From Muribaculaceae bacterium (GTDB lineage Bacteria; Bacteroidota; Bacteroidia; Bacteroidales; Muribaculaceae): a stretch of DNA of 64,000 nucleotides. The notes beneath the pieces were generated by a model, which had not been told where the DNA came from, did not search any database, and saw only the letters and a program-made list of their open reading frames with translations. The position numbers and the translations under genes were made by a program. Position 1 is the stretch's first letter. The number at the start of each line of letters is the position of its first letter. The stretch lies in the NCBI GenBank assembly GCA_017473615.1, contig JAFUKL010000004.1, positions 1 through 64,000 of the forward strand, read 5' to 3'. This document shows positions 54,840-62,622 of the stretch, piece after piece.

Positions 54840-55945
54840 AAAAAAGAATTTCAATATTATTTCTGTTGCTGTTGACAATGACTACAGTCTCTTTTGCTGA
54901 TGTGCAGAAACATGTAAAATTGGATAACGTTAAGAAGACAGGAGAACGTATAGTGTTTGATTATTTCGATATATGTTTGAAACTTACCGAAGATGCGAAT
55001 GATTATATAAAAGTTGATGTGGATATAGAAAACACCGATGAAGAGAAAGGTATATTGCTTTTTGGTAGAGCCTATTCGGAAGATGAACTGAAAAAAAGGC
55101 AACCAAAGATTAAGTTCCATAAGGATTTTTCAGGTTCTAAAGGCAAGAGAATTACTGACGCATACAGTCCTCATATCCGCAATAATATAGTTTATATAGA
55201 ACCGGGTGAAAAAACTGATTTATTGACAATGATCTTTGAAAATAAAGGAGGAGACGGAACATTGAATTTACCTGTTTATATGATTAATTATAAAGAGGGC
55301 AGGAATTCAGTGCCATTTGAAAAGAATGAGCTTGTTATATCAAAGGAAGAGAAAGTGGAGTTGGTAGTAGAGGTGGAAGTTAAACAAGAGCAAGGGCAAG
55401 AGCTGGAGCAGGAACAGGAAAAAGTTGATCCTAATATAGTCAGTGAATATAATAAGTTGAAAGCTGAATATGACACTGCATCTTTCTGTAACAACGAGGC
55501 TCATGAGCCTTCATTGGCTGAGCAAAAAATGGAATTTCAGAATAAGATAGATTCACTGAAAGAAAAAATAAACGATGAAATATCAGCCAAGACCCTTCTT
55601 ACTGGAAGTTCGTTGTATGATGAGTATGACGCATTGAAAAAGAGCTTGGATACGCTGGATCTATCCAAAAAAGAAAGTGATTGTGGCGAGCATGGAGAAC
55701 CTAATGTACACTCCTGTTGGTTATGCAGTTCTTCGTTAGAACAGATGTATAAAAGTTTGGATAAAATCTATCAGGAAATATATAGCAGTCATGGTCAAGA
55801 CCGTGAGGCTAAAAAAGAGAAGTATTATTATGATGTTCGTGGTATGTATAGATGTGCGCAACAACGTGAAGAATGGCAACATAGCGAATACAAGGATAAA
55901 ATCGAAAAATTTTATAACAAGACTATGGAGTTCTACAAAAAATGA
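54836..55945 (+). CDS. Secreted protein with coiled coil and a Cys/His zinc-like cluster
   Basis: 369 residues with a signal peptide (VSFADV). The N-terminal half (about 25-165) is a beta-sandwich-like domain; a Glu/Gln/Lys-rich stretch (EQGQELEQEQEK) leads to helices. A cluster C283-x2-H286-x5-H292-x-C294-x2-C297 could bind zinc, with C208 and H213 as possible extra ligands. The last 50 residues are charged and helical. Unknown family. It sits between the E2-like and JAMM genes and is translationally coupled to the E2, so it is likely part of the same system, although predicted to be exported. Confidence 0.7.
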   Translation: MKKRISILFLLLLTMTTVSFADVQKHVKLDNVKKTGERIVFDYFDICLKLTEDANDYIKVDVDIENTDEEKGILLFGRAYSEDELKKRQPKIKFHKDFSGSKGKRITDAYSPHIRNNIVYIEPGEKTDLLTMIFENKGGDGTLNLPVYMINYKEGRNSVPFEKNELVISKEEKVELVVEVEVKQEQGQELEQEQEKVDPNIVSEYNKLKAEYDTASFCNNEAHEPSLAEQKMEFQNKIDSLKEKINDEISAKTLLTGSSLYDEYDALKKSLDTLDLSKKESDCGEHGEPNVHSCWLCSSSLEQMYKSLDKIYQEIYSSHGQDREAKKEKYYYDVRGMYRCAQQREEWQHSEYKDKIEKFYNKTMEFYKK

Positions 55946-56007
55946 TTAACTGATTATGCATAATATTATTTTATCATATACCAATAAAAACGAAAAAACT
56001 ATCTGAT

Positions 56008-58098
56008 ATGGATATGAAAATTTTAGTCAGGAGATGCTTAATAAGTATTCTGATGATGAATGTTTTTGTGCCTCTCTTTGCGGATATAGATTGGAGGGAT
56101 GTAGTAATAGAAAAAGATTTAAAATCAGACTCTGTAATAAGAGTTAAGAGCATAAAAAATAATAGTGATAATGATATAAAAATAATATTAAGAGATCACA
56201 ATAACGATGTCTGCTATGAGGTTGAAATCCTCAAAGGTGAAAGTAAAACAATAAATAAGGAATGTAGCAGAATAGATGCTAATACATCAAGCGTTAACAC
56301 TTCCTTGTGGAATAAAAAAAAGACAAAGGAAGAATGGGATAAGGAACATCCTGTAGCTCGTGATGAGAAAATTAAAGAAAAGAAAGAAGCTGAAGAAAAA
56401 AAGGAGGAAGAGAAAAAAGAAAACCCGGTTGTTCCTATAGATCCAAATCCAGATCCGATAAAAGAGGAGGTAAGCGGGGAGGATGTTATCAAAGATTACA
56501 AGAATGAACTTGAAAAAGATTCTTTATTGTCTCTTTCAGCAATAGATAATGATAAGAATATAATTAATTCTATCGGTAAATCGGAAGATAAGGTTGCATA
56601 CATAGATCACCATAACCTAAAAGGTTACATTAAAGAAAAATCTGAGGAATTAACAAAGCAATATACGGATGAAGAGATAGAGACAAAAGCCGATCTTTTC
56701 TTAAAACGTTATGATTATAAGATAAAAAGCGATTTCAATTGTAAGGATAGTATAAAGAGTATCATAAAAGAACGGTTGGAAATGCGTAAAGCGACTATCG
56801 ATCAGTTAAAGAATTTGATTGATACCGTAGACCGAAACAAGGAAACAAATAATTATTTACCGATAGGTATCGGTGTCATAGTAGTTCTTGTGGGATTGAT
56901 TGCATGGATAATACTATTAGCCAAGAAGAAAAAAGATGGGCGTAAACAGGATAATATTCAGCAATCACCGGATACAGGCTTGTCACCGGCTATAGTTGTG
57001 AAAAAAACTACTTCAACGGTGTTGAAAGAGCAAAGTATCGAGAATGTCGTGAATAATAAAGCCTATTACAAAATCGAGTGTTCTGAATTTTGTGATGATT
57101 CGGCGGTAAAAAGCATATATATCAAGAATACGTGCATAAAGGCAATCTATAATATGTATGCCGATGATTTGAGAAATCCCAATAATCCCAAGGAAGACGG
57201 CTGTATGGTTCTCGGTCGCTGGATTTGCGATGAAGTGGAAAAAGAATATTACGTATCATTGGAAGAAATCGTATTGCCGGGCAATGATGCTGTATTCAAG
57301 GAATATGAATTGAACTTCGGAGGAAAAATCAAGTTGAGAGTTGCCGAAAAATTACGCAAGTTGCGTAAGGAATCCAATTTGCAATACGACTTGACCTGCT
57401 GGGTACACTCACATCCGGGATTAGGTGTTTTCTTCAGTAACTCCGACTCCGGTGTGCAGATGCAGCTCAAGCATCCCACACATCCTAATTTCCTTATTGC
57501 GATAGTGGTGGATATACTCACACCGCAACAGGAGTTCGGAATATTCACATTCAAGCACGACTCTACTATTAATTCCAAGAATGATTTGAAGAAGATGTAT
57601 TCTTTAGAGGAATTATATAAATGGGCAATAGAAAGCGAGCGATTCTCTTATAAACCGGAGGACTATTATAATTCATTGTCTAAGGCAGACCGGGTAAATG
57701 ACAATTGCCGGAGCATAATGCTAAGTAACGGTGCCATTATCGATATATCTTCACTTGTAACCGGAAGAAATACAGGATTATCGGGGTTGGCATACGGCTA
57801 TGAGTTGCGTAATAACGGAAAGACCGAATTGATAATCAACTCAATATCCAAGAGCGAGAATGCCAACGGCGATGATTTATTAGGATGCTTTGTTATTGGA
57901 ACACATTGCGACATGCAAACGATAAGAAATGTGATGTCGAAATATGCCGGAGAGATAAGATTTGTAATGTTCTATTCCATGCCGGAAGAAACCGTTACAC
58001 TCATTCCGGTGATAAACAATCAAATGAGCATGGATTCGAAATATTTTGCAGAAGAAAAATTAGAAGATTTAAAGATATGGACAAGACGAAAAAGATGA
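56008..58098 (+). CDS. Transmembrane JAMM (JAB/MPN+) isopeptidase-like protein
   Basis: 696 residues. Signal peptide or first membrane helix about 8-25; periplasmic part 26-282 with a Lys/Glu-rich stretch (about 103-140) and helices; membrane helix 283-305; cytosolic JAB domain about 355-560. The JAMM motif is complete: E396 (PKEDGCMVLG), H467 and H469 (HSHPG), S477 and D480 in HSHPGLGVFFSNSD, spacing identical to Rpn11/CSN5. A second domain follows (about 575-696, GCFVIGTHCDM) without the motif. It would remove or process the ubiquitin-like protein on the cytosolic side. It overlaps the RING gene. Confidence 0.92.
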   Translation: MDMKILVRRCLISILMMNVFVPLFADIDWRDVVIEKDLKSDSVIRVKSIKNNSDNDIKIILRDHNNDVCYEVEILKGESKTINKECSRIDANTSSVNTSLWNKKKTKEEWDKEHPVARDEKIKEKKEAEEKKEEEKKENPVVPIDPNPDPIKEEVSGEDVIKDYKNELEKDSLLSLSAIDNDKNIINSIGKSEDKVAYIDHHNLKGYIKEKSEELTKQYTDEEIETKADLFLKRYDYKIKSDFNCKDSIKSIIKERLEMRKATIDQLKNLIDTVDRNKETNNYLPIGIGVIVVLVGLIAWIILLAKKKKDGRKQDNIQQSPDTGLSPAIVVKKTTSTVLKEQSIENVVNNKAYYKIECSEFCDDSAVKSIYIKNTCIKAIYNMYADDLRNPNNPKEDGCMVLGRWICDEVEKEYYVSLEEIVLPGNDAVFKEYELNFGGKIKLRVAEKLRKLRKESNLQYDLTCWVHSHPGLGVFFSNSDSGVQMQLKHPTHPNFLIAIVVDILTPQQEFGIFTFKHDSTINSKNDLKKMYSLEELYKWAIESERFSYKPEDYYNSLSKADRVNDNCRSIMLSNGAIIDISSLVTGRNTGLSGLAYGYELRNNGKTELIINSISKSENANGDDLLGCFVIGTHCDMQTIRNVMSKYAGEIRFVMFYSMPEETVTLIPVINNQMSMDSKYFAEEKLEDLKIWTRRKR

Positions 58099-60485
58099 TT
58101 TCTAAAGTATTGGCGGTAATAGTGATGCTGTTAGGCGCAACCGGCATACTTCAGGCACAAAAAGTAGAAAAAATAGAGTTTTGTGACAAGCATTATGAGT
58201 ATAAACCCGGAAAGGACAGTATTACATTATTCTTTAACTTGCTGGATTCAACAGGCAACCATGTCAAAATATCAGGAAATGATATAAAATTAGGAGATAA
58301 TTTTGACATAAAAGAGGACGGAGAGTATATTAATCCGGAAAATTCCAAAATAACGGTTTTAAGTTCCGGACAACGTATTTCTGCCGAATATACCTTTTCT
58401 GTTCTTGTGGATTTGACAATACCGCAAAGCGGGAAAGATGATATTTATAAAACAATCAGGAAATTGGTTGACAGTGCTCCTGACAGTTGTGTGTATTTGT
58501 CGTTTTTCGGTGATGAAGTATCGGAAAGCCGTGTTGTGACTAAGGCTAACTATAAGGAATTTAAGAATAACTTTGAGAAAAAGGCTGAAAACAAATATTT
58601 TTATAGCGGATTGTATGCTAAATTGCTTGAGTTTGGTAAATCTGAAGTGTTTGAAGACAGCGTAAGAGCAGAGACCGGATACAAGAAAAACACAAAAATT
58701 GCCGATAGAGCTGAATCAAATAAAGAGAAGAATATACTGTTTGTGTTTACCGAGGGAGGGAATGATCCTACGGAAGAGGATTTGAGTTTTATTGAAGTGA
58801 CCGGTTTTCAGGGAGATTTGTCACATATAGCTCCCAAAGTCGTGGCTTTGTATTATACTGAAGAAAATGAAGAACCAAATATCAAGAAGACTTTAGAGGG
58901 TATATGCAAACCGCGAAATATTACGGGAGACATAATAAAGGAACGTGAGGGAAAATATCTGCCTGCTAATGAAATGGAGGATATTCTGAAAAACTTTGAG
59001 GAGGTCGTAAATGATGCTATGTATGATTATGCGTTTACCTATAAGGTGGTCGGTTCTAAGAATTATTCAGGTAAAGTCGGATATGAGGCTGAATGGAAAA
59101 ACAATATAATCGGTTCAGGTGAATTCTCGGTAGGTACAGCCGAAAGGTCATGGCCTATAAGAGTGGAGGATACCGGTGATATCGCATTAAAGTATCTTTA
59201 TGCTTTGCTTATCACGTTAGGAACCATTGCATTTTTCTTTATAGTAACAAAGATACTTGTACCGTATATACGGTTTAAGTCATTTTCTCTGAAATATTAC
59301 AAAAGGTACGTTCCTGAAGCAAATGTTTCAAGACGAATATGTCATTATTGCAAGCAGGATATTCAACCGGGTCAATATGTGGTAATGAAGTGTAAACACA
59401 TTATGCACGTATTTTGTTGGCAACAGAATGGTTATAAATGTGCCGAGTACGGGCAAAATTGTAAAACCGGGATTCAAAGTCACATAGAGTGGAGTGGTCT
59501 GTTCAGTCTTAATTCAATAAAAGATTGTGGACAATCCATTTCGGGTATCATAGCCGGATTTATCAGTTGGATTTGTTATGAGATTTTTGGAGGAGGCTTA
59601 TTGGATGTTATATCAACGCATATAGTAGAACTTTTTTATAGCAGTAAGATAGAAAACGGAACTTTATTTACTGATTGTGTGACTAAGACTTCTGCGTTTT
59701 TGATTATCGGAATATTGTTGGGATTCTTCTTATCACTGATTTTCAGAAGTAATGATGAATATAAGAAGAAAGATTTCAAGGTGTGGTGCAAGATACTCGG
59801 ATTGTCGATACTGACCGGTGTCATCGGAATGATTGCTTTTGCATTGGGTGCTAACATAATGTGTTTACTCTTGTCTGCAACAGAGATGACATACATCCCA
59901 TGGTATTGCTCATTGCCTGCTTATATATTGTTCTCTATAAGCGTATCATTGGCTTTGACAATAAAATCCACCATTCCTGTGAAGAGCGCATTGCTTGGCG
60001 GTTTATGCTCGGCACTGATAGGCTTTATCGTCTTATATTGCTCAAGCTATGCCGGTAACACAAGCGGTAGGATGAATATGCTGTTGGATTTCATTATATA
60101 TGGCGGCGGTCTGGGCGCTTCGTTGGTTACGGTAAGAATGCTCGCAGAAAAATATTTCTTGGTTATTCAAAACGGAGTCAGAGCCGGTCAAAAGATACCT
60201 ATACATAAATGGATGAATGCAACCGGCGGTGGAAACAAAGTCACAATAGGAATGACCGGGGAGTGTGAAATCCAAATGAATTGGGAGAAGAGTAATAAAG
60301 TAGCTAAGGAACACGCTCAATTATTTATCGATTACGATAAGCAATTGCCTATGCTGAAACCGTTGGCGGCAGGAGTGGTTTTCAATACCCGTGCCGAATT
60401 GCCTGTAGGTAAGCCGTCGGTATTGTCTAACGGAGACAATTTCAAGATAGGTGATACAATTTTCTTATATCAAGAAACCGAATAA
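58077..60485 (+). CDS. Multi-pass membrane RING-H2 protein with vWA-like and FHA-like domains
   Basis: 802 residues from ATG 58077, which gives a Lys-rich n-region; ATG 58095 (ATGA overlap with the JAMM stop) is equally possible. Signal peptide about 1-28; periplasmic vWA-like domain about 95-330 with a degenerate MIDAS (D112-L-T114); membrane helix about 371-398; RING-H2 module C422, C425, C439, H441, H444, C447, C455, C462; six further helices (about 487-512, 528-546, 563-589, 598-619, 628-649, 658-679); C-terminal FHA-like domain about 695-802 (VTIGMTGEC, AKEHAQL, LSNGDNFKIG). Helix count puts RING and FHA in the cytosol. A membrane E3 that reads phosphothreonine is the best guess. Confidence 0.85.
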   Translation: MDKTKKMISKVLAVIVMLLGATGILQAQKVEKIEFCDKHYEYKPGKDSITLFFNLLDSTGNHVKISGNDIKLGDNFDIKEDGEYINPENSKITVLSSGQRISAEYTFSVLVDLTIPQSGKDDIYKTIRKLVDSAPDSCVYLSFFGDEVSESRVVTKANYKEFKNNFEKKAENKYFYSGLYAKLLEFGKSEVFEDSVRAETGYKKNTKIADRAESNKEKNILFVFTEGGNDPTEEDLSFIEVTGFQGDLSHIAPKVVALYYTEENEEPNIKKTLEGICKPRNITGDIIKEREGKYLPANEMEDILKNFEEVVNDAMYDYAFTYKVVGSKNYSGKVGYEAEWKNNIIGSGEFSVGTAERSWPIRVEDTGDIALKYLYALLITLGTIAFFFIVTKILVPYIRFKSFSLKYYKRYVPEANVSRRICHYCKQDIQPGQYVVMKCKHIMHVFCWQQNGYKCAEYGQNCKTGIQSHIEWSGLFSLNSIKDCGQSISGIIAGFISWICYEIFGGGLLDVISTHIVELFYSSKIENGTLFTDCVTKTSAFLIIGILLGFFLSLIFRSNDEYKKKDFKVWCKILGLSILTGVIGMIAFALGANIMCLLLSATEMTYIPWYCSLPAYILFSISVSLALTIKSTIPVKSALLGGLCSALIGFIVLYCSSYAGNTSGRMNMLLDFIIYGGGLGASLVTVRMLAEKYFLVIQNGVRAGQKIPIHKWMNATGGGNKVTIGMTGECEIQMNWEKSNKVAKEHAQLFIDYDKQLPMLKPLAAGVVFNTRAELPVGKPSVLSNGDNFKIGDTIFLYQETE

Positions 60486-60509
60486 ATAACATAATTAAAA
60501 ATTATCAAA

Positions 60510-61265
60510 ATGAAAAAAATTATTTTATCAGCTATCCTGTTTGCAGCAGCAGTTGCCGGATATGCACAAAGACCAGACAAATTAGAAATAGGACCGTATG
60601 AAGTGGAATATTTTGGTGAAGGGGATTATAAAGCTCGTCTTCGCAAAGGCATAGACCTTTATAAGTATTTTGATTTGAAAAGGGATACGGTAATCAAAAA
60701 GAACGTAATCATGCCAAATCCTAAATCTGAATCCAACCCTGTAAAGTGTGGCATTCAAGCAAGTGTATTCATGAGTTTGCCGAGATTTGCCGTAAGCGGA
60801 AATTCTAATATGTTTGGTGTAAGCGGAAGCTGGAAACAACAATTCGGTAAAAAATACTATTGGAATGCCGGTTTATCATTGGGATATTTATATGGAGAAT
60901 ACAGCAGCCCGTCTTACAGAGAGGATGCCATGATAGAAGTAGGAATACCTCTTTCAGTGGAATTTGCCTGCTTGGATTACAAAAAATCATCGGTTTATGC
61001 AGGAATAGGGTTGACTCCTACATTTTACAGCACATTAAAAGCAGATGAAATTGACGAAAACGGTGCAACGGTCAATGGCGAGAAAGATTCTGGCTTTTTA
61101 ATCGCTCCGCGAGTGGATTTCGGTGGATATATACCGCTAAGCAAGCATATACTTCGTGTAGGTATATTCGCTGAATATAAGATAAATTGCTCAGGTGACG
61201 TGAATATTTATAAAGAAAGAATAGGCAGGGCATTTGTAGGAGCGAATGTCGGCATAATTTTCTGA
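60510..61265 (+). CDS. Outer-membrane beta-barrel protein
   Basis: 251 residues with a signal peptide (VAGYAQ). After a 60-residue N-terminal region come amphipathic strands (CGIQASVFMSLPRF, YYWNAGLSLGYLYG, SVYAGIGLTPTFY) and a last strand AFVGANVGIIF ending in Phe, the usual barrel terminus. It sits between the RING and E1-like genes, so the envelope and conjugation parts of the operon are interleaved. Confidence 0.82.
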   Translation: MKKIILSAILFAAAVAGYAQRPDKLEIGPYEVEYFGEGDYKARLRKGIDLYKYFDLKRDTVIKKNVIMPNPKSESNPVKCGIQASVFMSLPRFAVSGNSNMFGVSGSWKQQFGKKYYWNAGLSLGYLYGEYSSPSYREDAMIEVGIPLSVEFACLDYKKSSVYAGIGLTPTFYSTLKADEIDENGATVNGEKDSGFLIAPRVDFGGYIPLSKHILRVGIFAEYKINCSGDVNIYKERIGRAFVGANVGIIF

Positions 61266-61287
61266 TGCTGTAAAATAAAATTATCGG

Positions 61288-62499
61288 ATGCAGAAGAAAG
61301 AAACTTATGAATGGGGAGAAGGAGTGTACACACTCCTCTCCTGGTTCAAAAAAGAAAAAGTTAAAAACGCCCGGGTTTTGGTTGCCGGTGCGGGTGCTTT
61401 AGGCAACGAAGTTGTGAAAAATCTTGCATTATTCGGTATAGGTCATATCTATGTGGTGGACTTTGACCGAATAGAGATTTCAAACTTGACCCGTTCTGTC
61501 CTTTTCAGAGAAGAAGATGCGTATAACCATTCTTATAAATCGGAAATTGTAGCAAAACGGGCTATGGAAATTAACCCGCAGATAAAAGTTGTGCCGATAG
61601 TAGGCAACTTGTATTCCGAAGTAGGTTTTGGTCTGTATAAGTCGGTGGATGTTATTATAGGATGCCTTGACAGCCGTATTGCCCGGTATTATTTAAATAA
61701 ATTAGCTATGCGTGCAGGCAAAACATGGATAGACGGCAGCATTGAGAATATGATCGGTGTCGTCAGGGTTTTTACCCCCGGAGTAAGCTGCTATGAATGC
61801 GGACTTTCTCGAGAGGAGTTTAATAACATCATGCTTAGGTTAGGTTGTGCCGATGTTGTAAGGATGCAGGAGAATGCGGGGCGTGTAGCAACAACGCCTA
61901 TAAGTGCATCTATTATTGGAGCAATGCAGGTGCAGGAAGCAATGAAAATAATACATCTTTCCGCAGGTGAGACAGAGGAGGTTCCGTTCAAGACATTGCA
62001 AGGAAAGATGCTGAGATATGAGGGCATGACAAATTCCGTGAATATATATAAATATGCTTCTTGGAAGAGTATTTGTCCTGCTCATGAAGAATGGAGCAAT
62101 ATAGTGAAAGCAGAAAGTCTGTCGGCAGAGGATACCGTTGACACCGTATTAAAGACATTGAAAAGTATTCTTAATGTTAATGCCTTAGAAATTAACATGA
62201 GGAATAACAAATTTATAGATAAGATTGTATCGGATAAACCGGAAAAGGAATTTATGGTAAAAATTCCGGAGTCACAACTTGATGATTATATCGCAAATAA
62301 TGAAGAACTGAGGAAGTTAAGTTATAAAACCATCTTCCATAAAGATTTCATTGAGAATATAGATGAGACATTCCCATATAAGGATATGTCGCTTAAGGAT
62401 ATAGGCATTCCGTTATTTGATATAATGCAGGTTTCAACAGAAAAAGGTCAATATTTCGTAGAACTTACTAAGGACGCATCAGTATATAATTTGGCATAA
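61288..62499 (+). CDS. E1-like (ThiF/MoeB/Uba family) activating enzyme
   Basis: 403 residues. Rossmann ATP site GAGALGNE (34-41), D58 and D60, NLTR (66-69), D128 (GCLDSR), all as in ThiF/MoeB. Zinc ligands appear as C168/C171 (CYEC) and C263/H266 (CPAH), the latter CxxH rather than CxxC. C187 (LRLGCADV) is the candidate thioester Cys. The C-terminal 130 residues (270-403) are extra; the final stretch SLKDIGIPLFDIMQV looks like a small beta-grasp or E2-binding domain. It would adenylate the ubiquitin-like Gly109 and transfer it to the E2. Last gene of the operon. Confidence 0.93.
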   Translation: MQKKETYEWGEGVYTLLSWFKKEKVKNARVLVAGAGALGNEVVKNLALFGIGHIYVVDFDRIEISNLTRSVLFREEDAYNHSYKSEIVAKRAMEINPQIKVVPIVGNLYSEVGFGLYKSVDVIIGCLDSRIARYYLNKLAMRAGKTWIDGSIENMIGVVRVFTPGVSCYECGLSREEFNNIMLRLGCADVVRMQENAGRVATTPISASIIGAMQVQEAMKIIHLSAGETEEVPFKTLQGKMLRYEGMTNSVNIYKYASWKSICPAHEEWSNIVKAESLSAEDTVDTVLKTLKSILNVNALEINMRNNKFIDKIVSDKPEKEFMVKIPESQLDDYIANNEELRKLSYKTIFHKDFIENIDETFPYKDMSLKDIGIPLFDIMQVSTEKGQYFVELTKDASVYNLA

Positions 62500-62556
62500 T
62501 ATGTTAAAGTCATTTCCTAAAAAATAAATATGAGCTAAATAAAAGGGCTCTAATAG

Positions 62557-62597
62557 AATCAGCCACTTAGTTTTTATTACTATGTGGCTGATTTTAT
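62557..62597. terminator. Terminator at the end of the operon
   Basis: AATCAGCCAC (62557-62566) pairs with GTGGCTGATT (62584-62593), followed by TTATTG on plus. It separates the E1-like gene from the convergent alkaline phosphatase gene. Confidence 0.7.
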
Positions 62598-62622
62598 TGT
62601 TGAATACGTTTGTTTGGGGGGA

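Noticed and set aside
57885-58076. In-frame extension upstream of the RING-H2 protein
   Set aside because: It overlaps the JAMM coding sequence by 214 bases and would bury the signal peptide; ATG 58077 or 58095 fits better.
38202-62499. The region as an integrative conjugative element or prophage
   Set aside because: No mobilisation, relaxase, replication or phage structural genes, no tRNA at the border and no flanking direct repeat that I can see; the recombinase looks like an inversion type.
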